Assembly: GCA_002292215.1 (NCBI GenBank)
Contig: DBBN01000014.1
Span: 158-20,422, forward strand
Origin: Glaciecola sp. UBA983
GTDB lineage: Bacteria > Pseudomonadota > Gammaproteobacteria > Enterobacterales > Alteromonadaceae
Direction: 5' to 3'
DNA: 20,265 bases
Part shown: piece by piece, positions 7,629-17,194 of the stretch
Position numbering within the stretch: the stretch's first letter is position 1
Layout: the number at the start of each line of letters is the position of its first letter
The notes under the pieces: generated by a model
The model's input: only the letters and a program-made list of their open reading frames with translations
Told to the model about the DNA's origin: nothing
Database searches by the model: none
Position numbers and translations under genes: made by a program

Positions 7629-10435
7629 TATTCCTCCGCTGTTGGGCGATGCGATGAGGTTAATTTACCCAAGCTCGCCAAAATTAATAATGAAGCACCA
7701 ATCACCGTTAAATAAACTCCCAAATCAAAAATCAGTGCACTAGCTAATTCAATTTCGCCAATAAATGGGATATCAAAATAGTCAAACCAAGTCGTCATAA
7801 ATGGGCGATCGAAATACCAGCTACCGATACCTGTTAAAGTAGCAATTAAAATACCCAGCGCTATTAGCGTTTGATAGTCTACTTTTATGCGCGGTTTAAC
7901 CCAATCAACTCCATGTGCTATATATTGTTGTATAAGCGCGACTGAGGTGATTAAGCCTGCAATAAAGCCCCCACCAGGCATGTTATGACCACGCAGAAAG
8001 ATATAAAAAGACACGAGTAATGCCAGTGGCAGTAAACTTTGAGAAATCATAGCCAATATAGGCGGATGGCGATCTTCAGTCCAAGGTAAACCCTGCTCGT
8101 TAGCCGATGGCATCGCTAAACGAACTCGCGCTAGTAAGTTAAAAATACCGAGCGCAGCAATACCTAATACTAGAATTTCACCAAGAGTATCGATGCCTCT
8201 AAAATCAACCAATATAACGTTTACGGCGTTAGTTCCGCCACCGCCGGTCTTACTATTAGCTAAGAAAAATTCAGAAATCGTCGTTAAAGGCTGCGTGATA
8301 AATGCATAGTTGATTGTTGCAACCAAACCACCTATTGCAGCAGCAATACCGACATCTCTTGCAACTCTAGAGGGAGCTGATTCTGCCGGAGTTTTTTGTG
8401 GTAAAAAATACAAAGCGAGCATCAATAATATGACGGTGACGACTTCAACTGCAAGTTGAGTAAGGGCAAGATCCGGAGCTGAAAAGCGCGCAAATGCGAT
8501 AGATACGATAAGCCCTACAACCGATATCATAATCAGTGAAACCATTCGTTTGCGATGGAATATGACAGTGGCGATTGCACTTAAGCACAGAATAATCGCT
8601 GCAGTTATTTCTATGCCACTCAATGCTTGATCAGGATAGTGGGTTTTAGCTGTATCAAGGTTAATCAACGGAATGGCTGTTACAGCAATGGCAAACATCA
8701 ACAATGCGGCAATATAGCGCTGCAATGAACCGTTATTAATTGTTTCATGTGCTTTTGTCGCCAAGCTAACGAGTCGTTGCACGGCGCCTTCAAAAATTAA
8801 TTTTTCGTCCGTTTCTTGAAATTGCGCCTGAAAACGGTACAAATGACTGCGATAGGCATACACAATCAAGCCCCCACCAATCGCGATAGCGCTCATTAAC
8901 AAGGGCATATTAAACCCATGCCAAATAGCTAGGCTGTAATAAGGTACTGTGGTCATGAGGACGCTGGATGCTGCCGCTTTGAGTAAACCGCCGATAATAA
9001 ATTCAGGGAAGATGCCCACTAACAAACATAATGTCACTAATATTTCGATAGGGATCTTCATATAGCGCGGTGGCTCATGAGGTGTTTTAGGTAAATCTTC
9101 GGGTTCTCCATTAAAGAACACATCGTGAATAAAGCGCATAGAATAAGCGACTGCAAATACGCCCGCGAGTGTGGCTAATACAGGAATCATCCATGACAAA
9201 AAGCCTAACGCCGATGAGTGTAGCGTTTCGGCAAGAAACATTTCTTTGGACAAGAAGCCATTAAACAAGGGGACGCCTGCCATCGATGCTGCTGCTACCA
9301 TGGCTAGTGTTGCGGTGTAAGGCATAAAACGCCACAGACCACCGAGCTTGCGCATGTCTCGAGTGCCGGACTCGTGATCAATAATTCCTGCGGCCATAAA
9401 CAAAGAGGCCTTAAATACGGCATGATTCATAATATGAAATAGTGCAGCTACTGCGGCCAACGGTGTATCCAGTCCTAGCAGCAACACAATCAAACCCAGA
9501 TGGCTGATTGTTGAATATGCCAACAAGCCTTTTAAATCATGTTTAAAAAGTGCGACATATGCGCCAATTAATAAGGTGATGAGGCCTGTCATACTGACAA
9601 TTAAAAACCACATTTCGGTGCCAGATAAAACTGGATAAAAACGTGCTAGTAAGAAGATACCGGCTTTAACCATAGTGGCTGAGTGTAAGTAAGCACTAAC
9701 TGGCGTGGGCGCAGCCATGGCATGAGGTAACCAAAAATGAAATGGGAATTGCGCAGATTTGGTAAACGCACCGAGTAATATTAATATTAATGCAACAGAG
9801 TAAAGTGCATGATCGCGGATTACCTCACCACTGGCTAATATGGTGCTGAGCTCATAGCTGCCAACAATGTTAGCTATGATCAATAAGCCTGCAAGTAGCG
9901 CCAAGCCACCAGCACCCGTGACGGTAAGCGCCATACGTGCGCCTTTGCGTGATTCAGATTTGGTCGACCAGAAACTGATTAATAAAAATGAACTAATACT
10001 AGTGACTTCCCACGCCATCCAAAGCTGAAGTACGTTGTTTGCTAGTACGATGGATAGCATAGCTGTCATAAATAAGATTAGGTAAGAAAAGAATCTACCA
10101 ATTGCTTCTTTTTCTGATAAGTAATATCGAGCGTATAGAATGATGAGTAATCCGATACCCAAAATCAGTAGAGAAAACATTAATGCTAAACCATCAAGGT
10201 GCATAGATAATGTGAGGCCTGCCGAGGGGATCCACTCTAGATATTCGACAATGACTTCACCTGCAAGCACTGCGGGAAGTAAACTGATGATGTAGCCTAG
10301 CGCAATGGCGGGAGCCAACATGGTGGCGAGAGTATTGATTCTCCGCCCAAATCGTTCTGTGAGTACGGGAACTACTGCTCCAATCAATAAGAATGCGGTG
10401 ATCCAAAATAAGCTCATCGTTGCGCCTTGCTCCAT
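7628..10435 (-). CDS. mrpA: Mrp Na+/H+ antiporter subunit A-B fusion
   Basis: 935 aa from 10435. An MrpA/NuoL-like antiporter domain occupies roughly residues 10-500, with E143 in [10 protein letters not shown] and K226 in [19 protein letters not shown], the conserved proton-path Glu and Lys. The MrpA-specific C-terminal extension contains [13 protein letters not shown] (about 745-757). The last about 140 residues are a complete MrpB domain, marked by [14 protein letters not shown] (about 815-828). The A-B fusion is the arrangement of group 2 Mrp/Pha operons, and no separate mrpB is present. A second start, ATG at 10417 (MSLFW), has AAGG 7 nt upstream and may be the true start; 10435 has only a weak AGAAG. 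It is the first gene of the operon ending with corA. The product works in the inner membrane in Na+ efflux and pH homeostasis. Confidence 0.95.
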   Translation of the reverse strand: MEQGATMSLFWITAFLLIGAVVPVLTERFGRRINTLATMLAPAIALGYIISLLPAVLAGEVIVEYLEWIPSAGLTLSMHLDGLALMFSLLILGIGLLIILYARYYLSEKEAIGRFFSYLILFMTAMLSIVLANNVLQLWMAWEVTSISSFLLISFWSTKSESRKGARMALTVTGAGGLALLAGLLIIANIVGSYELSTILASGEVIRDHALYSVALILILLGAFTKSAQFPFHFWLPHAMAAPTPVSAYLHSATMVKAGIFLLARFYPVLSGTEMWFLIVSMTGLITLLIGAYVALFKHDLKGLLAYSTISHLGLIVLLLGLDTPLAAVAALFHIMNHAVFKASLFMAAGIIDHESGTRDMRKLGGLWRFMPYTATLAMVAAASMAGVPLFNGFLSKEMFLAETLHSSALGFLSWMIPVLATLAGVFAVAYSMRFIHDVFFNGEPEDLPKTPHEPPRYMKIPIEILVTLCLLVGIFPEFIIGGLLKAAASSVLMTTVPYYSLAIWHGFNMPLLMSAIAIGGGLIVYAYRSHLYRFQAQFQETDEKLIFEGAVQRLVSLATKAHETINNGSLQRYIAALLMFAIAVTAIPLINLDTAKTHYPDQALSGIEITAAIILCLSAIATVIFHRKRMVSLIMISVVGLIVSIAFARFSAPDLALTQLAVEVVTVILLMLALYFLPQKTPAESAPSRVARDVGIAAAIGGLVATINYAFITQPLTTISEFFLANSKTGGGGTNAVNVILVDFRGIDTLGEILVLGIAALGIFNLLARVRLAMPSANEQGLPWTEDRHPPILAMISQSLLPLALLVSFYIFLRGHNMPGGGFIAGLITSVALIQQYIAHGVDWVKPRIKVDYQTLIALGILIATLTGIGSWYFDRPFMTTWFDYFDIPFIGEIELASALIFDLGVYLTVIGASLLILASLGKLTSSHRPTAEE

Positions 10436-10625
10436 TTATTCTTCTACGATTATTACGCGTTTATAGGGGTATACTATAATGTGTTTGGAGGTATAAGTCT
10501 TAACATTTCATACGCTTTGCGCACAAAACAAGATCTCGTTCTTTTTTTGATTATGATATCACCAAAGAATTGTCAGTTTCTAGCGACTCTCAAGTAAAAT
10601 CCTACGAAAATAAATGATTGATAAG
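10436..10625. promoter_or_regulatory. Divergent region upstream of the mrp operon
   Basis: This non-coding stretch lies between mrpA and the RND operon. On the minus strand a TATAGT hexamer (complement of 10474-10479), about 40 bp before mrpA, is the best -10 candidate, with a weak AAGACT 17 bp upstream. The same site reads TATAAT on the plus strand at 10475-10480, so the element is nearly symmetric. No strong hairpin or known riboswitch was seen. Confidence 0.35.
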
Positions 10626-10656
10626 TTGTTCTAATTTAACAAAAATAGTGTATAAC
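10626..10656 (+). promoter_or_regulatory. Candidate promoter of the RND efflux operon
   Basis: TTGTTC at 10626-10631 and TATAAC at 10651-10656 are separated by 19 bp. The -10 matches 5 of 6 consensus positions, and the -35 is weaker and slightly far. It lies about 60 bp before the adaptor start codon, just ahead of the 11-bp repeats. Confidence 0.35.
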
Positions 10657-10662
10657 TTTAGC

Positions 10663-10695
10663 AATTAAATCTTAATTAAATATTAACTAAATCAT
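10663..10695 (+). promoter_or_regulatory. Three tandem 11-bp repeats, ArcA-box-like
   Basis: AATTAAATCTT (10663-10673), AATTAAATATT (10674-10684) and AACTAAATCAT (10685-10695) are adjacent imperfect direct repeats of 11 bp. OmpR/PhoB-family response regulators bind 11-bp direct repeats. The 16 bases at 10671-10686 (CTTAATTAAATATTAA) differ at two positions from the ArcA consensus as I recall it (GTTAATTAAATGTTAA). The position, after the likely -10, would suit repression. Confidence 0.45.
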
Positions 10696-10718
10696 CTTCC
10701 CCCATTATGGAGCCTCCT

Positions 10719-12008
10719 ATGAGTGACGCATCGACCAATCCTGAGAGTTATAACAAGCGCGCAAACTGGATTGCACACGTAATGGTAACATTAATTATTC
10801 TTGCTGTTACTGCGTTAATCATGATGAGTTTATTTGGTAGTAAACCTCAAGCACAGCGTTGGGGTGGTGAGCGCAAAGCGCCATCAGTTGCCGTTGATAT
10901 AGCCGATTTAGTGCAAAGCGACTTTCAAGTTTGGATAGATTCTTACGGTACTGCGCAGCCTCTAACTCAAACTCGTTTAGTGTCAGATGTCAGTGCCCGT
11001 GTTTTACATGTTTCACCAAATATCCGCGCGGGTCGTTCTTTTAAACAAGGTGAAGTATTAGTTCAGTTAGATGACCGAGATATAAAAGTCGAAGTAGATA
11101 TTGCAGCCTCTGCTACTGCTGAGGCGGAGTTTCGTTACTTACAAGAAGTAGCAGAATCTGAAATTGCAGAGCAGCAGTGGAATGAGCGTCCAGCGACAGA
11201 AGCGGCGCGTTTACTTGCGTTAAGAAAACCTCAAGTTGCTGCTGCTAAGGCTGCCTTAACCGCTGCAAAAGCCCGATTATCCAGAGCTCAGCTTGACCTC
11301 GAAAGAACCCAAATCAAAGCGCCGTTTGATGGTAAAGTGTTGCAGCAAATGGTCGATGTAGGGCAAGTGATCAGTCCTTCACAAGCCATCGCTGAGATCT
11401 ATAGTACTGATGCTGTTGAAGTTAGACTACCAGTCAAAATCAGTGATTTAGCTTATTTAGATATCAAAGATACTGATCTTGACGACATGAACTTACCAAG
11501 AGTGAGTTTAGTCGGTGAGTTAGGTAATACCACATATGAATGGAAAGCCAGTATTGTGCGCAGCGAGGGGGTATTTGATCCAGCCACGCGAATGCTTTAT
11601 TTAGTGGCGCAAATTGAAAATCCTTTCATCAATACTGACCGTCGCCCGGCGATCAGAGTCGGCCAATTTTTACGGGCGAAAGTAGAAGGCCGTTCATTAG
11701 AGGATGTGTTCGTGATCCCAAGACGCGCAGTCTCACAAGACAATCGAATCAGTGTCGTTGATGAGGGGATGTTAAGAAAACGCCAAATTATGCCACTGTG
11801 GACAGATGCTAACTCAGTGGTTGTCGCATCAAATGATACAACAGAGAACAATGAGTATAACGACAATCAATTCCAGAAAAAACCGATGCACATTACACTC
11901 AAGGCCTCAGATAAATTGATTTTAACACCAACGGCTAACTTGCCTGATGGCACACGAGTTACCCCATTGGTGTTTGTCGAAGAAAACAATAATAACGCGT
12001 TAAATTAA
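10719..12008 (+). CDS. RND efflux periplasmic adaptor (membrane fusion protein)
   Basis: 429 aa from the chosen start. An N-terminal membrane anchor (about residues 18-39) is followed by the MFP core: a first lipoyl half around RAGRSFKQGEVLVQLDDRDI, an alpha-helical hairpin rich in Ala, Glu and Arg, and a second lipoyl half (TQIKAPFDGKVLQQMVDVGQ, then VISPSQAIAEI). Beta-barrel and membrane-proximal domains follow (VGQFLRAKVEG, VFVIPRRAVSQDNRISVVD). There is no lipobox Cys, so it is anchored by a helix rather than lipid. The frame also has an ATG at 10707, but GGAG at 10709-10712 is spaced 6 nt from ATG 10719, so the latter is preferred. It bridges the permease to an outer-membrane channel. 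It is 12 bp upstream of the permease gene and substrates cannot be predicted. Confidence 0.92.
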   Translation: MSDASTNPESYNKRANWIAHVMVTLIILAVTALIMMSLFGSKPQAQRWGGERKAPSVAVDIADLVQSDFQVWIDSYGTAQPLTQTRLVSDVSARVLHVSPNIRAGRSFKQGEVLVQLDDRDIKVEVDIAASATAEAEFRYLQEVAESEIAEQQWNERPATEAARLLALRKPQVAAAKAALTAAKARLSRAQLDLERTQIKAPFDGKVLQQMVDVGQVISPSQAIAEIYSTDAVEVRLPVKISDLAYLDIKDTDLDDMNLPRVSLVGELGNTTYEWKASIVRSEGVFDPATRMLYLVAQIENPFINTDRRPAIRVGQFLRAKVEGRSLEDVFVIPRRAVSQDNRISVVDEGMLRKRQIMPLWTDANSVVVASNDTTENNEYNDNQFQKKPMHITLKASDKLILTPTANLPDGTRVTPLVFVEENNNNALN

Positions 12009-12020
12009 GAGGATCTGACG

Positions 12021-15000
12021 ATGATTGCTTGGTTTGCAAAAAACGACGTTGCCGCAAATATTCTATTCTTTGTGATTATTATTTCAGGGATTTATGTTGC
12101 GACTACTCAAATTCCTATCGATTTATTTCCTGAGGTTGAACAACGTAATGTCAGAGTGTCTATGGTTTTACCAGGTGCTTCGCCACAAGAGACGGAAGAA
12201 GGCATTACGATAAAAATTGAAGAAGCGATTCAAGCGATAGAAGGTATCCGTCAAATCACATCGCAAAGTCGTGAGGGGAGTGCCTCTGTAACAGTACAAG
12301 TCGAAGAAGGTTATGACGTTAGAGAAGTGTTAGACGAAGTCAAAATCCGTGTCGATGGTGTGAATAATTTCCCCGTGGAGGCTGAAAGCCTATTGGTGCA
12401 AGTACCGCAATGGCGGCGAGATGCGATTGGCGTCGTCTTATTCGGTGATTACGATAATATGACCTTGCGTCGTGTTGCCGAGAATGTACGCGACGAACTA
12501 GCCGGTTTGCCAGAAATTACCCAAGTTGAAGTTGATAATGTTTTACCTTTTGAGATTTCAATTGAAATTGCAGAGTGGGCGCTCCGCCAATACGATATTA
12601 GTTTAGAGCAAGTTGCTGGTATATTACGCCAAAACTCTACTGATGTGTCTGCCGGTAACTTAAAAACCAAAGGCGGTGATATTTTTATTCGCAGCCGCGG
12701 CCAAGCGTATCGTGCGAGTGATTTTGAAACGATACCGGTCATTACCACACAAGATGGCACGATGATCACGCTTGGTGATATTGCGACGATCCGTGACGAG
12801 TTTGAAGAAACCCCTATGCGGACTCGTTTTAATGGTGTGCCAGCGATAGAAATTGAAGTCTATCGTTCTGGCGATGAAAGCATTATCGACGTGACGACGG
12901 CGGTTCGTAATTACATCGACAAAAAACAATTGGATATGCCTGATGGCTTGACCATCGATTTTTGGCGTGACCGCAGTGAGCCGATAAAAGCACGTCTTGA
13001 AACCCTAACCAAAAGTGCATGGCAAGGCTTGTTACTCGTGATTATTATGCTCGCGCTGTTTCTTCGCCCGTCGGTTGCGTTCTGGGTTTGCTTGGGTATA
13101 CCAATGAGTTTTATGGGGGCATTTTTGTTTATGCCTTTGTTTGATGTCAGTTTAAACTTAATGAGTCTCTTTGCGTTTATATTAGTGCTGGGCATAGTCG
13201 TAGACGATGCGATTGTTACTGGTGAAAATGTTTATTCTCATCTACAAAAAGGTGAAGATCCGCTTAATGCAGCTATTAAAGGTACGCAAGAAGTCGCAGT
13301 ACCCGTTACTTTTGGTATATTGACCACCGCCGCGGCGTTTTTACCTCTGGCTTTTCAAACCGGACGCGGTAGTTGGTATGCAGCAATCCCTTTGGTTGTT
13401 ATACCCGTTTTATTATTCTCACTTATCGAATCTAAATTCATTTTGCCGGCGCATTTAAAGCACGTAAAAATGAGAACCGAAAAAAATACGTCGCGTTTAT
13501 CTAAACTTCAGCAAAAAATAGCCAATTCTTTAGAAGCAATGATTGAAAAGGTCTATCAGCCCATTCTAGCGCAGGCAATGCGATGGCGTTATGCTGCTTG
13601 GACCGCGATGTTTGCAAGTTTGATTTTAATTATAGGTACGATTGCAGCGGGTCACACCAAGTTTGTATTTTTCCCGAGAGTGCAAAGCGAAGTCGCGACA
13701 GCCACATTAGTCATGCCTGCCGGTACTGCTTTTGAAAGCACCGACCGCATTATTTCGGCAATGACAATGCATGCCAAAGATTTACAAGAAGAATATCGTG
13801 ACGCGGAAACGGGCGAATCGGTCATTCGAAATGTGTACTCGATAAGTGGTGGTAGAAACTCCACGACTGGCAGAGTGCAAATGGACATGATCCCACCGGA
13901 AAGTCGCACCGTCGACGTCACTACGCGTGAAGTGGTTAATCAATGGCGTAAAAAAGTCGGTCAGGTGGCAGGGGCTGAGCAGCTGAATTACCGCGCAGAA
14001 ATTGGTGGATGGGGCGGTTCGCCGATTAGTATTGAATTGAAAGGCCGCAATACTGAGGCACTGAATACATTGGGCGAAGGCCTGAAAAAGCAACTTGAAC
14101 AATACCCTGCAGTATCGGATATTGAAGATTCGTTGTCAGATGGTAAAGAAGAGCTGCAACTCGAATTAAAACCTGAGGCACGTTTGCTCGGTTTGAGTTT
14201 AAATCAAGTCGCTCGACAAGTTCGTCAAGCGGTATTTGGTTTTGAAGTACAACGCGTGCAGCGCGGTCGTGAAGAAGTACGAGTGATGGTGCGTTATCCT
14301 TTAGAGGCGAGGCAGTCGATTGAAACGTTAGAACAAATGATGATCCGAATTGGACCAAATCAAGAAGTGCCATTGTGGCAAGTCGCCAATGTGTTTCCAG
14401 GTCTAAGCCCGGATAGTATTTTACGGGTTGACCGTCAGCGGACTATTTCCGTTAATGCGGATTTTGATAAAGAAGCCGGCGATCTATCACTGGTTCTAGG
14501 TGAAGTGAATGCGTGGTTAAGCGAACAAATCAATGCGTACCCGGGAACAACGTTTGAAATGGCTGGAGAAGCTAGAGATCAAGCCGAATCCACTAATAGC
14601 TTAACCGTCGGGGCGATTGGGCTAACGATATTAATTTATATCTTGTTAGCGATACCATTTAAGTCTTATTCTCAGCCTATCATTGTCATGTCGGTGATCC
14701 CATTTGGACTGGTCGGTGCGGTGATAGGTCACTGGCTCATGGGCATGGATCTGACGTTATTGAGCTTTATGGGGATGCTCGCGCTTTCGGGCGTGGTCGT
14801 GAATGACTCATTAGTCTTGGTTGATTATATTAATCAAAAACGCAACGAAGGCGTTAGTCTAAAAGAGGCCGTATATACTGCCGGTGGCCGCCGTTTCAGA
14901 CCGGTGCTACTTACCTCTTTAACGACGTTTGCAGGCTTGGTGCCGCTGTTGTTTGAAACATCAACACAAGCACAGTTCTTGATCCCGATGGCAGTAAGTC

Positions 15001-15134
15001 TGGGCTTTGGTATTTTGTTTGCGACGCTCATTACCCTGTTTATTGTGCCAATCAATTATTTGATTTTGGAAGATTTTAAAGGATATATGAGACGTTATAA
15101 GAGGGATATGTTGGGGTTACTGAAAAAAGTTTAA
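12021..15134 (+). CDS. RND efflux permease (AcrB/HAE-1-like)
   Basis: 1037 aa, full length for the superfamily, with 12 membrane helices in two repeats and two large periplasmic loops. The N-terminus (WFAKNDVAANILFFVIIISG, IPIDLFPEVE) and the loop signature (PGASPQETEEGITIKIEEAI) are typical. TM4 carries the proton-relay pair D395-D396 in GIVVDDAIVTGEN. In TM10 the position of the AcrB relay lysine reads GVVVNDSLVLVDY (about 924-936): the usual Lys is absent and an N-D pair is present, as in other non-AcrB branches. The product is a proton-driven trimeric exporter for hydrophobic or amphiphilic compounds; substrate unknown. AGAGGA precedes the ATG. The operon has no TolC gene, and no clear terminator follows. 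Confidence 0.94.
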   Translation: MIAWFAKNDVAANILFFVIIISGIYVATTQIPIDLFPEVEQRNVRVSMVLPGASPQETEEGITIKIEEAIQAIEGIRQITSQSREGSASVTVQVEEGYDVREVLDEVKIRVDGVNNFPVEAESLLVQVPQWRRDAIGVVLFGDYDNMTLRRVAENVRDELAGLPEITQVEVDNVLPFEISIEIAEWALRQYDISLEQVAGILRQNSTDVSAGNLKTKGGDIFIRSRGQAYRASDFETIPVITTQDGTMITLGDIATIRDEFEETPMRTRFNGVPAIEIEVYRSGDESIIDVTTAVRNYIDKKQLDMPDGLTIDFWRDRSEPIKARLETLTKSAWQGLLLVIIMLALFLRPSVAFWVCLGIPMSFMGAFLFMPLFDVSLNLMSLFAFILVLGIVVDDAIVTGENVYSHLQKGEDPLNAAIKGTQEVAVPVTFGILTTAAAFLPLAFQTGRGSWYAAIPLVVIPVLLFSLIESKFILPAHLKHVKMRTEKNTSRLSKLQQKIANSLEAMIEKVYQPILAQAMRWRYAAWTAMFASLILIIGTIAAGHTKFVFFPRVQSEVATATLVMPAGTAFESTDRIISAMTMHAKDLQEEYRDAETGESVIRNVYSISGGRNSTTGRVQMDMIPPESRTVDVTTREVVNQWRKKVGQVAGAEQLNYRAEIGGWGGSPISIELKGRNTEALNTLGEGLKKQLEQYPAVSDIEDSLSDGKEELQLELKPEARLLGLSLNQVARQVRQAVFGFEVQRVQRGREEVRVMVRYPLEARQSIETLEQMMIRIGPNQEVPLWQVANVFPGLSPDSILRVDRQRTISVNADFDKEAGDLSLVLGEVNAWLSEQINAYPGTTFEMAGEARDQAESTNSLTVGAIGLTILIYILLAIPFKSYSQPIIVMSVIPFGLVGAVIGHWLMGMDLTLLSFMGMLALSGVVVNDSLVLVDYINQKRNEGVSLKEAVYTAGGRRFRPVLLTSLTTFAGLVPLLFETSTQAQFLIPMAVSLGFGILFATLITLFIVPINYLILEDFKGYMRRYKRDMLGLLKKV

Positions 15135-15635
15135 TTCGTTGTCGATGAGTGACCCCGCTGAGAATATTTTAATATGAAAATTCCTTTAGGGAGGTGTCCG
15201 GTTGAACTTGACCAGAACAAAATAGCAAAAGTATTCGATGTGCAACATTGTCTTATGTCGGTTTATGTTAAACCTTTAGAAGAAAACCTAGCAATAATAA
15301 CTAGATTTATCATTAGCGCCTATCCAAGCTTTCTAGCCGCTCGAGTCCAAGGGCATTGAAGGACGATCATCTGTTCATACAACAATGTTTACCGTTAGCA
15401 AAAGCAAAGCTCAATAACACTAATGGCTACAATATTACTGTCGACTGTGTCACAACCTTTTTATCTAACAAAATCTGCGCATTGCACGGGCCATAGGTAG
15501 AGCCTATTATAAATAGACACATTGAAAAATAGGTCGTAAGTGATTAAATTATCCTCCATGAGGGGGATATATCTTAATGTGAATAGCGACTAGGATAAAA
15601 GTAAGTAAAAAGACAAATCCTAAGAGATTCTTACT
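15135..15635 (+). other. Gap with small or decayed reading frames
   Basis: No recognised gene lies in this 501-bp stretch. A 61-codon frame at 15174-15359 (ATG, no good Shine-Dalgarno) ends in AARVQGH. It is followed at once by another open frame from 15317 to the TAG at 15491-15493 (about 58 codons) containing DDHLFIQQCLPLAKAK. The end-to-end arrangement in two frames could be one small gene broken by a frameshift, but no homologue is recognised. Short competing stems occur around 15493-15516. No strong terminator for the RND operon was found. Confidence 0.35.
15550..15569. repeat. GC-containing hairpin upstream of the DUF3422 gene
   Basis: ATCCTCC at 15551-15557 pairs with GGGGGAT at 15562-15568 around an ATGA loop, with one G-T pair and a further T-A pair outside. 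It lies about 66 bp before the TTG start and has no T-run. It may be a leader structure or operator. Confidence 0.35.
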
Positions 15636-16979
15636 TTGATAAATAAATTTATATCTAATGAGTTACATGAACATGGGTTATTAGCATCATCTTCGTTGAG
15701 TAAAATAGCGACTCATCCATTACGTGATAGACTGTATAACGAATTACACAATAGACCTTTTCCATCAATAACTACTCCTGCCCAGCTAACCCATATAGCG
15801 ATTCAGCATCAAGGGAGCTTAAATCAACAAGAGCATGAGTTTATCTCAGCGCTATGTGATAGGTTTCAAGTAAACTCACCCGCAAAGTCAATACCATGTT
15901 TTTATCAAGACTTCGGTTTATTCAGTCTTCGCTGGGAACGTCATTTAGAATATTCTACTTATACTTTTATTCGCCAAGCACCATTGACGGATGCACCATT
16001 TATAAAAAATGCGATTGATTATGTCCCCAGTAATTGGCTAGAAACAATGCCTGGCCAGGTACTTGCTGCGGTGCACTTGATTATCGAATCTGAAAATATT
16101 GATAAAGCGAAAACACATAACGTTGAGAAATATTTCGACCATATGTCTTTGATCGCTAGTGCACCTATACATTCACAGGCTAAGGTGTGGAGTTCATTTA
16201 AATTACATCAAGATGGTTTTGGTCGTTTTCTTATCTATCAACAAGATTTATCAGCAGCACAGAGCGGGCGCTTAGTGCAACAATTGTTGCAGCTTGATAC
16301 TTATCGTTTGATGGCAACACTAGGCTTGCCGCTAGCACAAGCAATTAATAGTGAGCTTAATCAACTAGATTTACAGCTACAACAGGTAACTACTTATATA
16401 GCATTAGGCACTAAGAGCGATAGAGAACTACTAACACAAGTATCTAACATAGCTGCAAAAGTAGAAGATTACCGCAGTCAAAGTACTTATCGCTTCTCTG
16501 CTACGAATGCCTATTACGATGTGGCTTTGCAACGTATGGAAGAATTAAAAGAAGAAGAAATTTCAGGATACATGACCTTGCAAGAATTCTTAATGCGCAG
16601 GATTACACCAGCAGTTAAAACTTGCCAGACAGCGTCGAATCACTTAGAAGATATTTCTAGAAGAGTTACCCGTGCTGGTGATTTATTACATACACGCGTT
16701 GATATGGTCCTGCAAGAGCAAAATCAAATCTTATTAAAATCAATGAACCACCGTGCACATATACAAATGCGTTTGCAGCAAACGGTTGAGGGCTTGTCTG
16801 TCGCAGCGATCAGTTATTATGGCATACAATTATTTGAAACTATATTGACGTCATTACCCTCTTTTGGCATTGAATATAACCATGAGTTAGTGAGCGGTGT
16901 TGCAGTGCCTATTGTAGTTGTCATTGTTTTTATTGGTACACGTTTAATACATAAGCGCTTATTGAAAGAATTAAAATAA
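15636..16979 (+). CDS. DUF3422 family membrane protein
   Basis: 447 aa. The N-terminal signature HPLRDRLYNELHNRPFP (residues 27-43) and the segment RWERHLEYSTYTF (about 99-111) are characteristic of DUF3422, as are the MATLGLPLAQ and RLQQTVEGLSVAAISYYGIQ stretches (the latter from about 379). A long middle helical region (about 220-375) is predicted to be coiled. Two C-terminal membrane helices (about 388-405 and 418-438) anchor it, so the bulk faces the cytoplasm. The function of the family is not established. The start is TTG at 15636: the frame is closed by TAA at 15621-15623, AAGAGA lies upstream, and no in-frame ATG occurs before the conserved HPLR. It stands alone between two non-coding gaps. 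Confidence 0.88.
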   Translation: MINKFISNELHEHGLLASSSLSKIATHPLRDRLYNELHNRPFPSITTPAQLTHIAIQHQGSLNQQEHEFISALCDRFQVNSPAKSIPCFYQDFGLFSLRWERHLEYSTYTFIRQAPLTDAPFIKNAIDYVPSNWLETMPGQVLAAVHLIIESENIDKAKTHNVEKYFDHMSLIASAPIHSQAKVWSSFKLHQDGFGRFLIYQQDLSAAQSGRLVQQLLQLDTYRLMATLGLPLAQAINSELNQLDLQLQQVTTYIALGTKSDRELLTQVSNIAAKVEDYRSQSTYRFSATNAYYDVALQRMEELKEEEISGYMTLQEFLMRRITPAVKTCQTASNHLEDISRRVTRAGDLLHTRVDMVLQEQNQILLKSMNHRAHIQMRLQQTVEGLSVAAISYYGIQLFETILTSLPSFGIEYNHELVSGVAVPIVVVIVFIGTRLIHKRLLKELK

Positions 16980-17194
16980 GTCAGTGGAATGATGCCGTAG
17001 TTGGACGTTAGATGAGAGAACGAATGCGTTTACCAGATGTTACTGCCCGCTACTATTAAGTATGTTCTAGGTCGGGATGTTCAGGATTTAACCGCAAAAT
17101 ATTAGAGAAAGGAGGTTTAAAAATAAATATATGCTCTTTTTCGAGATTAATATAGGATAAGGTATTTTTTAATACATGTTAGAGCACATTAAAA
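16980..17194 (+). promoter_or_regulatory. Leader of the glycine-rich gene with an orphan strong Shine-Dalgarno
   Basis: This 215-bp gap should hold the promoter of the giant gene. A near-perfect AAAGGAGG at 17108-17115 is 79 nt upstream of the ATG at 17195 and 15 nt before a tiny ORF (17131-17160, nine residues, MLFFEINIG). The spacing is too long for efficient use, while the 17195 start has only AGAG about 10 nt away. No clear -10/-35 pair or hairpin was found. Confidence 0.35.

Noticed and set aside
10707..10718. ATG at 10707 as the start of the RND adaptor
   Set aside because: No Shine-Dalgarno precedes it, and its own codons form the GGAG serving the ATG at 10719.
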